Assembly (NCBI GenBank): GCA_021805485.1
Contig: JAJZFF010000629.1
Location: forward strand, 1-6,794
Source of the DNA: Pseudomonadota bacterium
GTDB taxonomy: Bacteria > Pseudomonadota > Alphaproteobacteria > Acetobacterales > Acetobacteraceae
Direction: 5' to 3'
Length of the DNA stretch: 6,794 nt
Below, in pieces: positions 1-6,276 of this stretch (positions within the stretch are counted from its first letter, which is position 1; each line of letters opens with the position of its first letter). The position numbers and the translations under genes were made by a program. The notes below the pieces were generated by a model. The model was given only the letters and a program-made list of their open reading frames with translations, was not told the DNA's origin and did no database searches.

Positions 1-1576
<1,576 letters not shown>

Positions 1577-1581
1577 AGAAA

Positions 1582-1620
1582 CGCTCCTTTCAGCGGGTGA
1601 GCCGGACCCGAAGCATCGGG
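1582..1620 (-). promoter_or_regulatory. dnaK mRNA leader with two short hairpins over the ribosome site
   Basis: On the minus strand the leader holds a 5-bp hairpin CCCGA-TGCT-TCGGG (1607-1620). It is followed by a 4-bp hairpin CGCT-GAAAGG-AGCG (1582-1595) whose loop and 3' arm contain the ribosome site. Both stems are seen directly in the sequence. A role in temperature-controlled translation of dnaK is only inference, because the stem over the ribosome site is very short. Confidence 0.3.
1584..1590 (-). promoter_or_regulatory. dnaK ribosome binding site (AAAGGAG)
   Basis: On the minus strand AAAGGAG lies 7 nt upstream of the dnaK ATG. It is a strong Shine-Dalgarno match and fixes the dnaK start. 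Most other genes in this window lack one this clear. It sits in a small possible hairpin (CGCT-GAAAGG-AGCG). Confidence 0.85.
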
Positions 1621-1646
1621 CGCACCCCTATTGTTTCACCCCGTTG

Positions 1647-1675
1647 ATGTATTGAACCACCCCCGAAGGCACAAG
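1647..1675 (-). promoter_or_regulatory. Candidate RpoH (sigma-32) promoter of dnaK
   Basis: Reading the minus strand, CTTG (1672-1675) is followed after 18 nt by AATACAT (1647-1653). The known alphaproteobacterial heat-shock consensus is CTTG, 17-18 nt, CYTATNT. The -35 part is perfect but the -10 part is only a partial match. It would give a dnaK leader of roughly 60-65 nt, allowing transcription separate from grpE. The -35 box is embedded in CCCTTGTGC, which is also found upstream of grpE. No CIRCE element is seen here. Confidence 0.4.
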
Positions 1676-1684
1676 GGGCGGCCG

Positions 1685-1715
1685 GCCGGCGGCTGCGGAA
1701 ATTTAGCCGCCCGGC
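1685..1715 (-). terminator. GC-rich hairpin between grpE and dnaK
   Basis: On the minus strand GCCGGGCGGCT and AGCCGCCGGC form a 10-bp stem with one bulged G, enclosing the loop AAATTTCCGC. It starts 19 nt after the grpE stop codon and ends before the candidate dnaK promoter. There is no T-run after it on either strand, so it is not a classical intrinsic terminator. It could attenuate read-through, mark an mRNA processing point or stabilise the grpE 3' end. The hairpin is seen; its role is inferred. Confidence 0.4.
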
Positions 1716-1734
1716 GTTAACGAAAACTCAAGGC

Positions 1735-2343
1735 TCACGCCTCGATATCCAGCGGCTTGCCCGCCTGCGCCCTGGCGACGACGACCATCGCCGGCTTGAG
1801 CAGGCGGCCGTTCAGCGTCCAGGTGCGGCTCCAGGCCTGGATCACCGTGCCCGGCGGGGCATCGGATGTCTCCTGCTCGCCCATCGCCTGGTGCTTGTCG
1901 GCGTCGAATGTCGCGCCCATCGCCTCCTCGGCGCGGATGCCGTGGCGCTCGAGCATGGCGATGAAGCTGCGCTCGACCCCGGCGAAACCGTCGCGCAGCC
2001 TGGCGAGCAGTGGCGACTCGCCCTCCTGCGGCGGCGGCAGCGCATCCAGCCCGCGGCGAAGGTTCTCGGCGGTCTCGGCAACGTCGGCGGCGAATTTCTG
2101 CACAGCGTAGAGCCGCGCATCCTCCACCTCACGCCGCGTGCGGGCCCGCAGGTTCTCCATCTCCGCCTGCGCGCGCACCCATTTGTCCCGCAGGTCGGCG
2201 GACTCCGCCTCGAGGGCGGCGATCCGCTCGCGGGCGGCGGCAAGCTGCTCGGCCTCGGAAGCGGGCGCCCTCTCGCTGCCGGCCTCCAAGGGATCCGCCC
2301 CCGCGTCGAGCACGGGTTCGGCGTTCAGCGTGTCTTCGGTCAT
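1735..2343 (-). CDS. grpE: Nucleotide exchange factor GrpE
   Basis: Cytoplasmic co-chaperone that releases ADP from DnaK. The protein is 202 residues from the ATG, normal for the family. It has an acidic, disordered N-terminus (MTEDTLNAEPVLDAGADPLE), then a long heptad-rich coiled coil (about residues 30-80, including RAQAEMENLRARTRREVEDA). Next come the helix-bundle segment and the C-terminal beta wing with the family pattern ATFDADKHQAMGE and GTVIQAWSRTWTLNGRLLKP followed by AMVVVA. An in-frame TTG three codons upstream (2352) could extend it, but it lies inside the predicted -10 box. I therefore choose the ATG at 2343. No Shine-Dalgarno sequence precedes either start. It is upstream of dnaK on the same strand, so the two can be co-transcribed. 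Identification is firm; the start is fairly sure. Confidence 0.96.
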   Translation of the reverse strand: MTEDTLNAEPVLDAGADPLEAGSERAPASEAEQLAAARERIAALEAESADLRDKWVRAQAEMENLRARTRREVEDARLYAVQKFAADVAETAENLRRGLDALPPPQEGESPLLARLRDGFAGVERSFIAMLERHGIRAEEAMGATFDADKHQAMGEQETSDAPPGTVIQAWSRTWTLNGRLLKPAMVVVARAQAGKPLDIEA

Positions 2344-2350
2344 GCGCCGC

Positions 2351-2379
2351 AATTAGGACACGGCCCGACCCTGCACAAG
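2351..2379 (-). promoter_or_regulatory. RpoH (sigma-32) type promoter of grpE, probably leaderless
   Basis: On the minus strand CTTG (2376-2379) is followed after exactly 18 nt by CCTAATT (2351-2357). It matches the alphaproteobacterial heat-shock consensus CTTG, 17-18 nt, CYTATNT at all but one informative position. Transcription would begin 7-8 nt beyond the -10 box, at or next to the grpE ATG at 2343. That leaves little or no 5' leader and agrees with the absence of a ribosome site. The match is seen; sigma factor and start point are inferred. Confidence 0.6.
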
Positions 2380-2420
2380 GGCCGGCGCGGTCGGATGGCC
2401 GCGGAACGAAAGCCGCAACG

Positions 2421-2467
2421 ATTACAATTTTTAATTTTGGGCGTTACATGACCACACGTATAACGTG
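2421..2467 (+). promoter_or_regulatory. Promoter of the small divergent gene: AT tract, TATAAC box, inverted repeat
   Basis: An AT-rich tract (2421-2438), striking in this GC-rich window, precedes a weak -35 (TTGGGC, 2437-2442). After 16 nt comes a strong -10, TATAAC (2459-2464). The -10 lies in a short inverted repeat, CACGT-ATA-ACGTG (2455-2467). The AT tract falls where an UP element would sit. The predicted transcript start is about 2471, the first base of the ATG of the coiled-coil gene. The inverted repeat could be an operator, but 5-bp arms are short. Confidence 0.45.
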
Positions 2468-2470
2468 CAT

Positions 2471-2755
2471 ATGCCAATTGCCGATCTCCGCCCGACCGAC
2501 CTTCCGCGTTCCCCTGTCGATGCCGTCTTCCGGCGCATGATCGCGAGCCGCGACGAAAAGATCGCGGGATTGCAGGACCGGATTCTCGACCTCGAGGAAA
2601 GGCTGCGCCGGCAGGAGGCCCGCCATGCGCTGGACGCGGTGCACGCCGCGGCGCTCGCCCGGCTGAACGCCGAACTGGTCTGGCCCGATGGGCCCTGGCC
2701 GGTGCGCGCCGTGCTGCCGCTCGCCCGGCTGATCCGCCGCGTTACCCGGCGTTGA
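2471..2755 (+). CDS. Small coiled-coil protein of unknown function
   Basis: I do not recognise a family. The 94-residue product starts MPIADLRPTDLPRS. About residues 24-65 form a charged helix with heptad spacing (DEKIAGLQDRILDLEERL and onward) that should be a coiled coil. The tail is proline- and tryptophan-containing, then arginine-rich (WPDGPWPVRAVLPLARLIRR). No signal peptide or clear membrane span is seen. Reasons to think it is real are strong G/C at third codon positions, a TATAAC promoter just upstream, and filling of the gap between two gene groups. An in-frame GTG at 2465 is possible, but it lies in the inverted repeat just past the -10, so I prefer the ATG. There is no Shine-Dalgarno sequence. 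Its last 14 nt overlap the 3' end of the convergent SDR gene. It could belong to a heat-shock or envelope context, but nothing shows this. Confidence 0.7.
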   Translation: MPIADLRPTDLPRSPVDAVFRRMIASRDEKIAGLQDRILDLEERLRRQEARHALDAVHAAALARLNAELVWPDGPWPVRAVLPLARLIRRVTRR

Positions 2756-3506
2756 ACGACACGTCGCGCTGCCGGCGCATCAGGTGCTCGCCGGCATCGA
2801 CATAGAGCGTGGTGCCGGTGACCGACGGGGTTTCGACGATGAAACGCACCGCGCGCGCGATGTCCTCCGGCTGCGAGCCGCGCCGCAGCGGTGTTGCGCT
2901 CTGGCCGCGGCGGAAATTCTCCTCGCTCTGCTTCGCGGCGATCAGCGTCAGCCCCGGCGCGACACCGCAGACCCGGACCGCCGGCGCCAGCGCCATCGCG
3001 AGCATCTCGGTCGCCGCGGCGAGGGCGGCCTTGGACAGCGTATAGGCGAAGAAATCCGGGTTCAGGTTCGCGAGTTTCTGGTCGAGCAGGTTGACGATCA
3101 CGCCCTGCCGGCCGCCGATCCGCGCCGCCATGTCGCGCGCCAGCAGCACCGGCGCGGCGAGGTTCGGCGCCATGTGGGCGGCGATCGAGGCGGCGGTGAC
3201 GCTGGCGGCGGAATCGAACTCGAAGCGCGAGGCGTTGTTGACCAGCACGCCGATCGGCCCGGCCAGCGCCTCGGCCCGCGCGATCAGGGATTCGACCGCC
3301 GCCGGATCGGCAAGGTCGGCGGCCAGGACATGCGCCACCCCGCCCTGGGCGCGCAGCTCGGCGGCAAGGGCTTCGGCCTCGCCGGACGAGGCGCGGTGGT
3401 GGATGACGACCGGAAAGCCGGCCTGCGACAGGCTGCGGACGATCGCGGCCCCCAGCCGCTTCGCGCCGCCCGTCACCAGCGCCGCGCCCTCGAACGGCGC
3501 GGTCAT
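2742..3506 (-). CDS. Short-chain dehydrogenase/reductase, pteridine-reductase-like
   Basis: NAD(P)H-dependent oxidoreductase of 254 residues, predicted cytosolic. The Rossmann start is LVTGGAKRLGAAI (TGxxxRxG-type loop at 12-19). VVIHHRASSGEAEAL (33-47) carries the His-Arg pattern typical of NADPH-preferring pteridine reductases, and NNAS is at 90-93. The active site has Tyr155 and Lys159 (YTLSK). Instead of the usual SDR serine, Asp142 stands 13 residues before the tyrosine. That is the arrangement of pteridine reductase PTR1 and relatives such as FolM-type dihydromonapterin reductase. A C-terminal PLRRGSQPEDIARAVRFI segment is standard for SDRs. Pterin or folate reduction is therefore the best guess, but the substrate is not proven. 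Its ATG overlaps the methyltransferase stop as ATGA, indicating translational coupling and one operon. Confidence 0.88.
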   Translation of the reverse strand: MTAPFEGAALVTGGAKRLGAAIVRSLSQAGFPVVIHHRASSGEAEALAAELRAQGGVAHVLAADLADPAAVESLIARAEALAGPIGVLVNNASRFEFDSAASVTAASIAAHMAPNLAAPVLLARDMAARIGGRQGVIVNLLDQKLANLNPDFFAYTLSKAALAAATEMLAMALAPAVRVCGVAPGLTLIAAKQSEENFRRGQSATPLRRGSQPEDIARAVRFIVETPSVTGTTLYVDAGEHLMRRQRDVSFNAG

Positions 3507-4249
3507 GGGAACAGCGCCGCGGCGAGGGCGGCGGGATCGTCGAGCAGCGCGGTCGGGCGCGGGGCGAGCAGATCGAACAGTCGCGCGGTGCCGAAGGCGG
3601 CGAGATCGACATCCATCATGTCCGCGACCATCGCCTCATAATTGTCCTCGAGGCGGCGGCTCGCCGGATCGAGCCCGGTGACCAGCAGCAGCCCGGTCGG
3701 CGGGGCATCCAGCGCCAGCAGCCGCAGCTCCGGCCGGTAGCGGCGCAGCAGCACGGCGACCTTCCAGACATCGCCGGCCCACCAGCCGGGCACCACGGCA
3801 TCGCGGCGCAGGTCGGGGTTCTGGTCGCGGTTGGTGATGCGCGGGTCGATCGGCAGGCAGTCATGCAGCGCGATCACGCTGCGCCCGTGGCAGACATGCT
3901 CGGTGTTGACGATGTCGCGGAGCAGGAACTCGAAACGGTGCATCCCGTCCAGGAAGGCGAAATCGACCGGGCCGCCGAGCAGCGCCAGCGGGTCGCGCCG
4001 GGCGAAGAAATCGTCGCTCGTGCAGGCGAAGAGATGGCAGGCGGGCTTGCCGGCGAGCACGTCGCGGTCGAGCCGGAAATCGGGGTCGATCGCGAGGCTC
4101 TCGGCTTCCGCCAAGGCCAGCGACTCGCCGCGCCAGACGCCGATCTCGAGATAGCGGCGCGGTGCCAGGGCACGGTGCAGCCGGCCGAGGCAGTCGAGAT
4201 AGTCCGCACCCTGGTGGTGTGCCATCACCTCCGGCGCCGGCACGTTCAT
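3503..4249 (-). CDS. Class I SAM-dependent methyltransferase family protein (Methyltransf_24-like)
   Basis: Predicted cytosolic protein of 248 residues, probably a SAM-dependent methyltransferase of unknown substrate. The SAM-binding motif I is RYLEIGVWRGESLALAEA (32-49). An acidic strand end SLAIDPDF (51-58) follows, then FAFLDGMHRFEFLLRDI (98-114), the DFxFxDGxHxYE-like motif of the Methyltransf_24 group. IALHDCLP (126-133) is a common feature of that group. The C-terminal part, with GWWAGDVWKVAVLLRRYRP and a GLLLVTGLDP strand, is less typical. Relatives are often found near sugar or polysaccharide genes, but none are here. The ATG at 4249 is chosen because it overlaps the upstream TGA as ATGA; upstream in-frame codons run through the lipoprotein gene in another frame and look like a shadow. 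Confidence 0.85.
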   Translation of the reverse strand: MNVPAPEVMAHHQGADYLDCLGRLHRALAPRRYLEIGVWRGESLALAEAESLAIDPDFRLDRDVLAGKPACHLFACTSDDFFARRDPLALLGGPVDFAFLDGMHRFEFLLRDIVNTEHVCHGRSVIALHDCLPIDPRITNRDQNPDLRRDAVVPGWWAGDVWKVAVLLRRYRPELRLLALDAPPTGLLLVTGLDPASRRLEDNYEAMVADMMDVDLAAFGTARLFDLLAPRPTALLDDPAALAAALFP

Positions 4250-4770
4250 CGCGCCGTGCCGCGCGCCTGGCCGAGTTCGGACGGCGTCATCTGGAAGCCG
4301 ACCAGCACCTGCTGCGCGGCGCTGCGCGGCGCGTTCGGGAAATCGAGCCGGATCGGCTTCGTGGTGGCGACGGCCTGCGTCGCGCCGTTGCGGAAATCGA
4401 AGCGCACCGGATAGACCTGCTTGGCGATGATGCTGTCGCCCTCGGTGATCGCCACGAAATACGGCAATGTGAAGTCGTCCTGCCGGGCGGCGAGGCCCTT
4501 GGTCGCGGCGAAGCCGATGCGGAAGACGACGCGCTCGCCATGATGGCCGCGCGCGGAGCACTTGCCGGCGACGCCGGTGACCCTGGCATCGATGATCCGG
4601 GCCGCGACCTCGTCGGACGGGCCGGCGCTGCGGACCAGGCGGCTCGCCTGCTGGAGCACGGCGACCTGCGGGCAGTCGAGCTTCGGGCCGGACCCGCCGG
4701 CGCAGGCGGCAAGAGCGAGCGGGACGAACAGGGCGGCAAGGCGGGCGATGCGGGTCAACTCTGTCTCCAT
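4246..4770 (-). CDS. Predicted lipoprotein of unknown function
   Basis: First gene of the minus-strand trio, 174 residues. METELTRIARLAALFVPLALAAC is not quoted further: residues 1-22 form a lipoprotein signal peptide with lipobox LAAC and the modified cysteine at 23. The mature protein should be anchored in the outer or inner membrane, facing the periplasm. After a Gly-rich linker comes LDCPQVAVL with a second cysteine, and a third lies in VAGKCSARG, so a disulfide is possible. The rest is beta-rich (DFTLPYFVAITEGDSIIAK, YPVRFDFRNG, QVLVGFQMTPSELG) and suggests a beta-sandwich. I recall similar uncharacterised lipoproteins in Rhodospirillales, with no known role. An ATG 15 codons upstream (4815) would put a charged extension before the signal peptide, so I reject it. 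An inverted repeat flanks the ribosome site. Confidence 0.82.
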   Translation of the reverse strand: METELTRIARLAALFVPLALAACAGGSGPKLDCPQVAVLQQASRLVRSAGPSDEVAARIIDARVTGVAGKCSARGHHGERVVFRIGFAATKGLAARQDDFTLPYFVAITEGDSIIAKQVYPVRFDFRNGATQAVATTKPIRLDFPNAPRSAAQQVLVGFQMTPSELGQARGTAR

Positions 4771-4804
4771 CCGATTTGTCGGTTCTCCCTTGCCATCAAA
4801 TCGG
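4771..4804 (-). repeat. 8-bp inverted repeat directly upstream of the lipoprotein start
   Basis: CCGATTTG (4771-4778) and CAAATCGG (4797-4804) are perfect inverted copies separated by 18 nt. They lie in the 56-bp gap between the lipoprotein and thrB starts. In the lipoprotein mRNA this would form a stem ending right next to the ATG. The only good ribosome site, AGGGAG, otherwise about 14 nt from the ATG, would lie in the loop. Alternatively it may be an operator for either gene. The repeat is seen; the role is inferred. Confidence 0.5.
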
Positions 4805-4826
4805 CGATCGGTCATCTCCCGGGGCC

Positions 4827-5786
4827 ATGGCAGTCTATACGGAAGTGACGGACGACGCGCTGGCCGCGTTCCTCGAAGGATACGACATCGGCCGCATGGT
4901 CGCGTTCCGCGGCATCGCCGAGGGGGTCGAGAACAGCAATTATTCGCTGCGCACCACCGAGGGCGACTTCATCCTCACGCTCTACGAACGGCGGGTCGAC
5001 CCGGCGGACCTGCCCTGGTTTCTCGGGCTGATGGAACATCTCGCCGCGAAATCCCTGCCCTGCCCGCTGCCGGTGCGCGCGCGCGACGGCGCCAATCTCA
5101 ATCCGCTGGCCGGGCGGATCGCGGCGATCACCACCTTCCTGCCCGGCGTGTGGCCGCGGCGGCCGACGGTCGCGCATTGCGGCCCGCTCGGCGCGGCGAT
5201 GGCGCGGATGCATCTCGCCGGCGAGGATTACGCGCCGACCCGCGCCAACGCGCTCGGCCCGCAGGGCTGGCCGCCGCTGCTCGCGCGCTGCGGCGACAGC
5301 GGCGATGCGGTGCGGCCGGGCCTGACCGGCGAGGTTCGCACGGCGCTGGACGCCACCCTCGCCGCCTGGCCGGGAGCGCTGCCGCGCGGGCACATCCATG
5401 CCGACCTGTTCCCCGACAACGTGTTCTTCCTCGACCACGCGATCTCGGGGCTGATCGATTTCTATTTCGCCGCGACCGACCTTTACGCCTACGACATCGC
5501 GGTGTGCCTCAACGCCTGGTGCTTCGAGCCGGATTTCAGCTTCAACATCACCAAGTCGCGCGCGCTGCTGCGCGGCTACCAGGCGGTCCGCCCGCTCTCG
5601 GCCGCCGAGACCGAGGCGCTGCCGGTGCTCTGCCGGGGGGCGGCGATCCGCTTCCTGCTCACCCGGCTCTATGACTGGATCAACACGCCGGACGACGCGC
5701 TGGTGACGCGCAAGGACCCGCTCGACTATTACTGGCGCCTGCGCTTTCACCTGCAGGCGGGATCGGCGGCCGATTATGGCGTCTGA
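4827..5786 (+). CDS. thrB: Homoserine kinase, aminoglycoside-phosphotransferase fold
   Basis: Phosphorylates L-homoserine to O-phospho-L-homoserine with ATP, the penultimate step of threonine synthesis, in the cytosol. The 319-residue length is normal for the alphaproteobacterial ThrB type, which is unrelated to the GHMP-kinase ThrB of E. coli. The start [20 protein letters not shown] is typical. The N-lobe has [20 protein letters not shown] followed by ILTLYE, the nucleotide-binding region. The catalytic loop is HADLFPDN (191-198) with Asp193 and Asn198, and the metal-binding DFYFA is at 211-215. The ending [12 protein letters not shown] is also characteristic. An in-frame upstream ATG at 4776 adds 17 atypical residues and is not used. 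The ribosome site is weak (GGGG only). It overlaps rnhA by 11 nt, forming an operon. ispH, a frequent neighbour, is not upstream here. Confidence 0.95.
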   Translation: MAVYTEVTDDALAAFLEGYDIGRMVAFRGIAEGVENSNYSLRTTEGDFILTLYERRVDPADLPWFLGLMEHLAAKSLPCPLPVRARDGANLNPLAGRIAAITTFLPGVWPRRPTVAHCGPLGAAMARMHLAGEDYAPTRANALGPQGWPPLLARCGDSGDAVRPGLTGEVRTALDATLAAWPGALPRGHIHADLFPDNVFFLDHAISGLIDFYFAATDLYAYDIAVCLNAWCFEPDFSFNITKSRALLRGYQAVRPLSAAETEALPVLCRGAAIRFLLTRLYDWINTPDDALVTRKDPLDYYWRLRFHLQAGSAADYGV

Positions 5787-6258
5787 GCCGGGCGGACTGG
5801 TCGAGATCTGGACCGATGGCGGCTGCAAGCCCAATCCGGGCGCCGGCGGCTGGGCGGCGGTGCTGCGCTTCGGCGCGGCGGAACGGGAAATGTCCGGCGC
5901 CGAGCGCGAGACCACCAACAACCGCATGGAACTGACCGCCGCCGCCGCCGCGCTGGAAGCGCTGAAGCGCCCGTGCCGGGTGAAGCTGCACACCGACAGC
6001 GAATATCTGCGCAACGGCATCACCCGCTGGCATACCGGCTGGGTGCGGCGGAACTGGCGCAACGCGCAGGGCGACCCGGTGGCGAATTACGAGCTCTGGC
6101 AGCGCGTGCTGGCCGCGGCGAAGCCGCACGAGATCGAATGGATCTGGGTGCGCGGCCATGCCGGCGACCCGATGAACGAGCGGGTCGACCAGTTGGCGAC
6201 GGCGGCGCGCGAGGCGATGCTCCGCGAGCCGGCGGAGACGTCCACGGCCCGCAGGTAA
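5776..6258 (+). CDS. rnhA: Ribonuclease HI
   Basis: Cytosolic endonuclease that cuts the RNA strand of RNA-DNA hybrids, removing R-loops and primer RNA with two metal ions. The protein has 160 residues, the usual size. The catalytic set is complete: Asp14 in [11 protein letters not shown], Glu52 in NNRMELTA, Asp74 in HTDSEYL, His128 in VRGHAGD and Asp138 in NERVDQLA. Each is offset by exactly 4 from the E. coli enzyme. The basic handle [15 protein letters not shown] (85-99) that grips the hybrid is present. The short C-terminal tail is unremarkable. The ATG lies inside the thrB 3' end, so translation is probably coupled to thrB. The two are often paired in alphaproteobacteria, though their functions are unrelated. 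Confidence 0.97.
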   Translation: MASEPGGLVEIWTDGGCKPNPGAGGWAAVLRFGAAEREMSGAERETTNNRMELTAAAAALEALKRPCRVKLHTDSEYLRNGITRWHTGWVRRNWRNAQGDPVANYELWQRVLAAAKPHEIEWIWVRGHAGDPMNERVDQLATAAREAMLREPAETSTARR

Positions 6259-6272
6259 CCGCCCGCGGGCGG
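6259..6272. terminator. Perfect 14-bp GC palindrome between convergent genes
   Basis: CCGCCCGCGGGCGG reads the same on both strands and fills most of the 18 bp between the rnhA stop and the stop of the convergent SDR gene. As RNA it gives a 5-bp GC stem with a CGCG loop. There is no T-run, so it is at most a weak, two-way terminator or a 3'-end stabiliser. Such a palindrome can also arise by chance in GC-rich DNA. Confidence 0.35.
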
Positions 6273-6276
6273 ACGG

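Noticed and set aside
1623..1642. Direct repeat CACCCC-8 nt-CACCCC in the dnaK leader
   Set aside because: Six-base repeats of C-rich sequence are expected by chance in this composition.
1577..1734. CIRCE/HrcA operator near dnaK or grpE
   Set aside because: No TTAGCACTC/GAGTGCTAA pair is present here or at 2344-2470, and no hrcA lies beside grpE in this window.
2344..2352. TTG start for grpE at 2352
   Set aside because: It lies inside the predicted -10 box and has no ribosome site. ATG at 2343 gives a typical acidic GrpE N-terminus.
2431..3612. Minus-strand open frame of about 393 codons covering the SDR and the small gene
   Set aside because: Different frame from the SDR gene, very Arg-rich and low complexity. 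It runs through the grpE upstream region.
4250..4561. N-terminal extension of the methyltransferase up to 4561
   Set aside because: The region is the lipoprotein coding sequence in another frame. The extension is Arg-rich and shadow-like, while the ATG at 4249 gives a clean ATGA overlap.
4790..4818. thrB promoter with -35 TTGCCA and 17-nt spacing
   Set aside because: The -10 at that spacing (CATCTC) is a poor match, so I do not claim a promoter in the lipoprotein-thrB gap.
4812..6062. Minus-strand open frame of about 416 codons across thrB and rnhA
   Set aside because: Arginine/alanine-rich shadow opposite two clear genes, with no recognisable motif.
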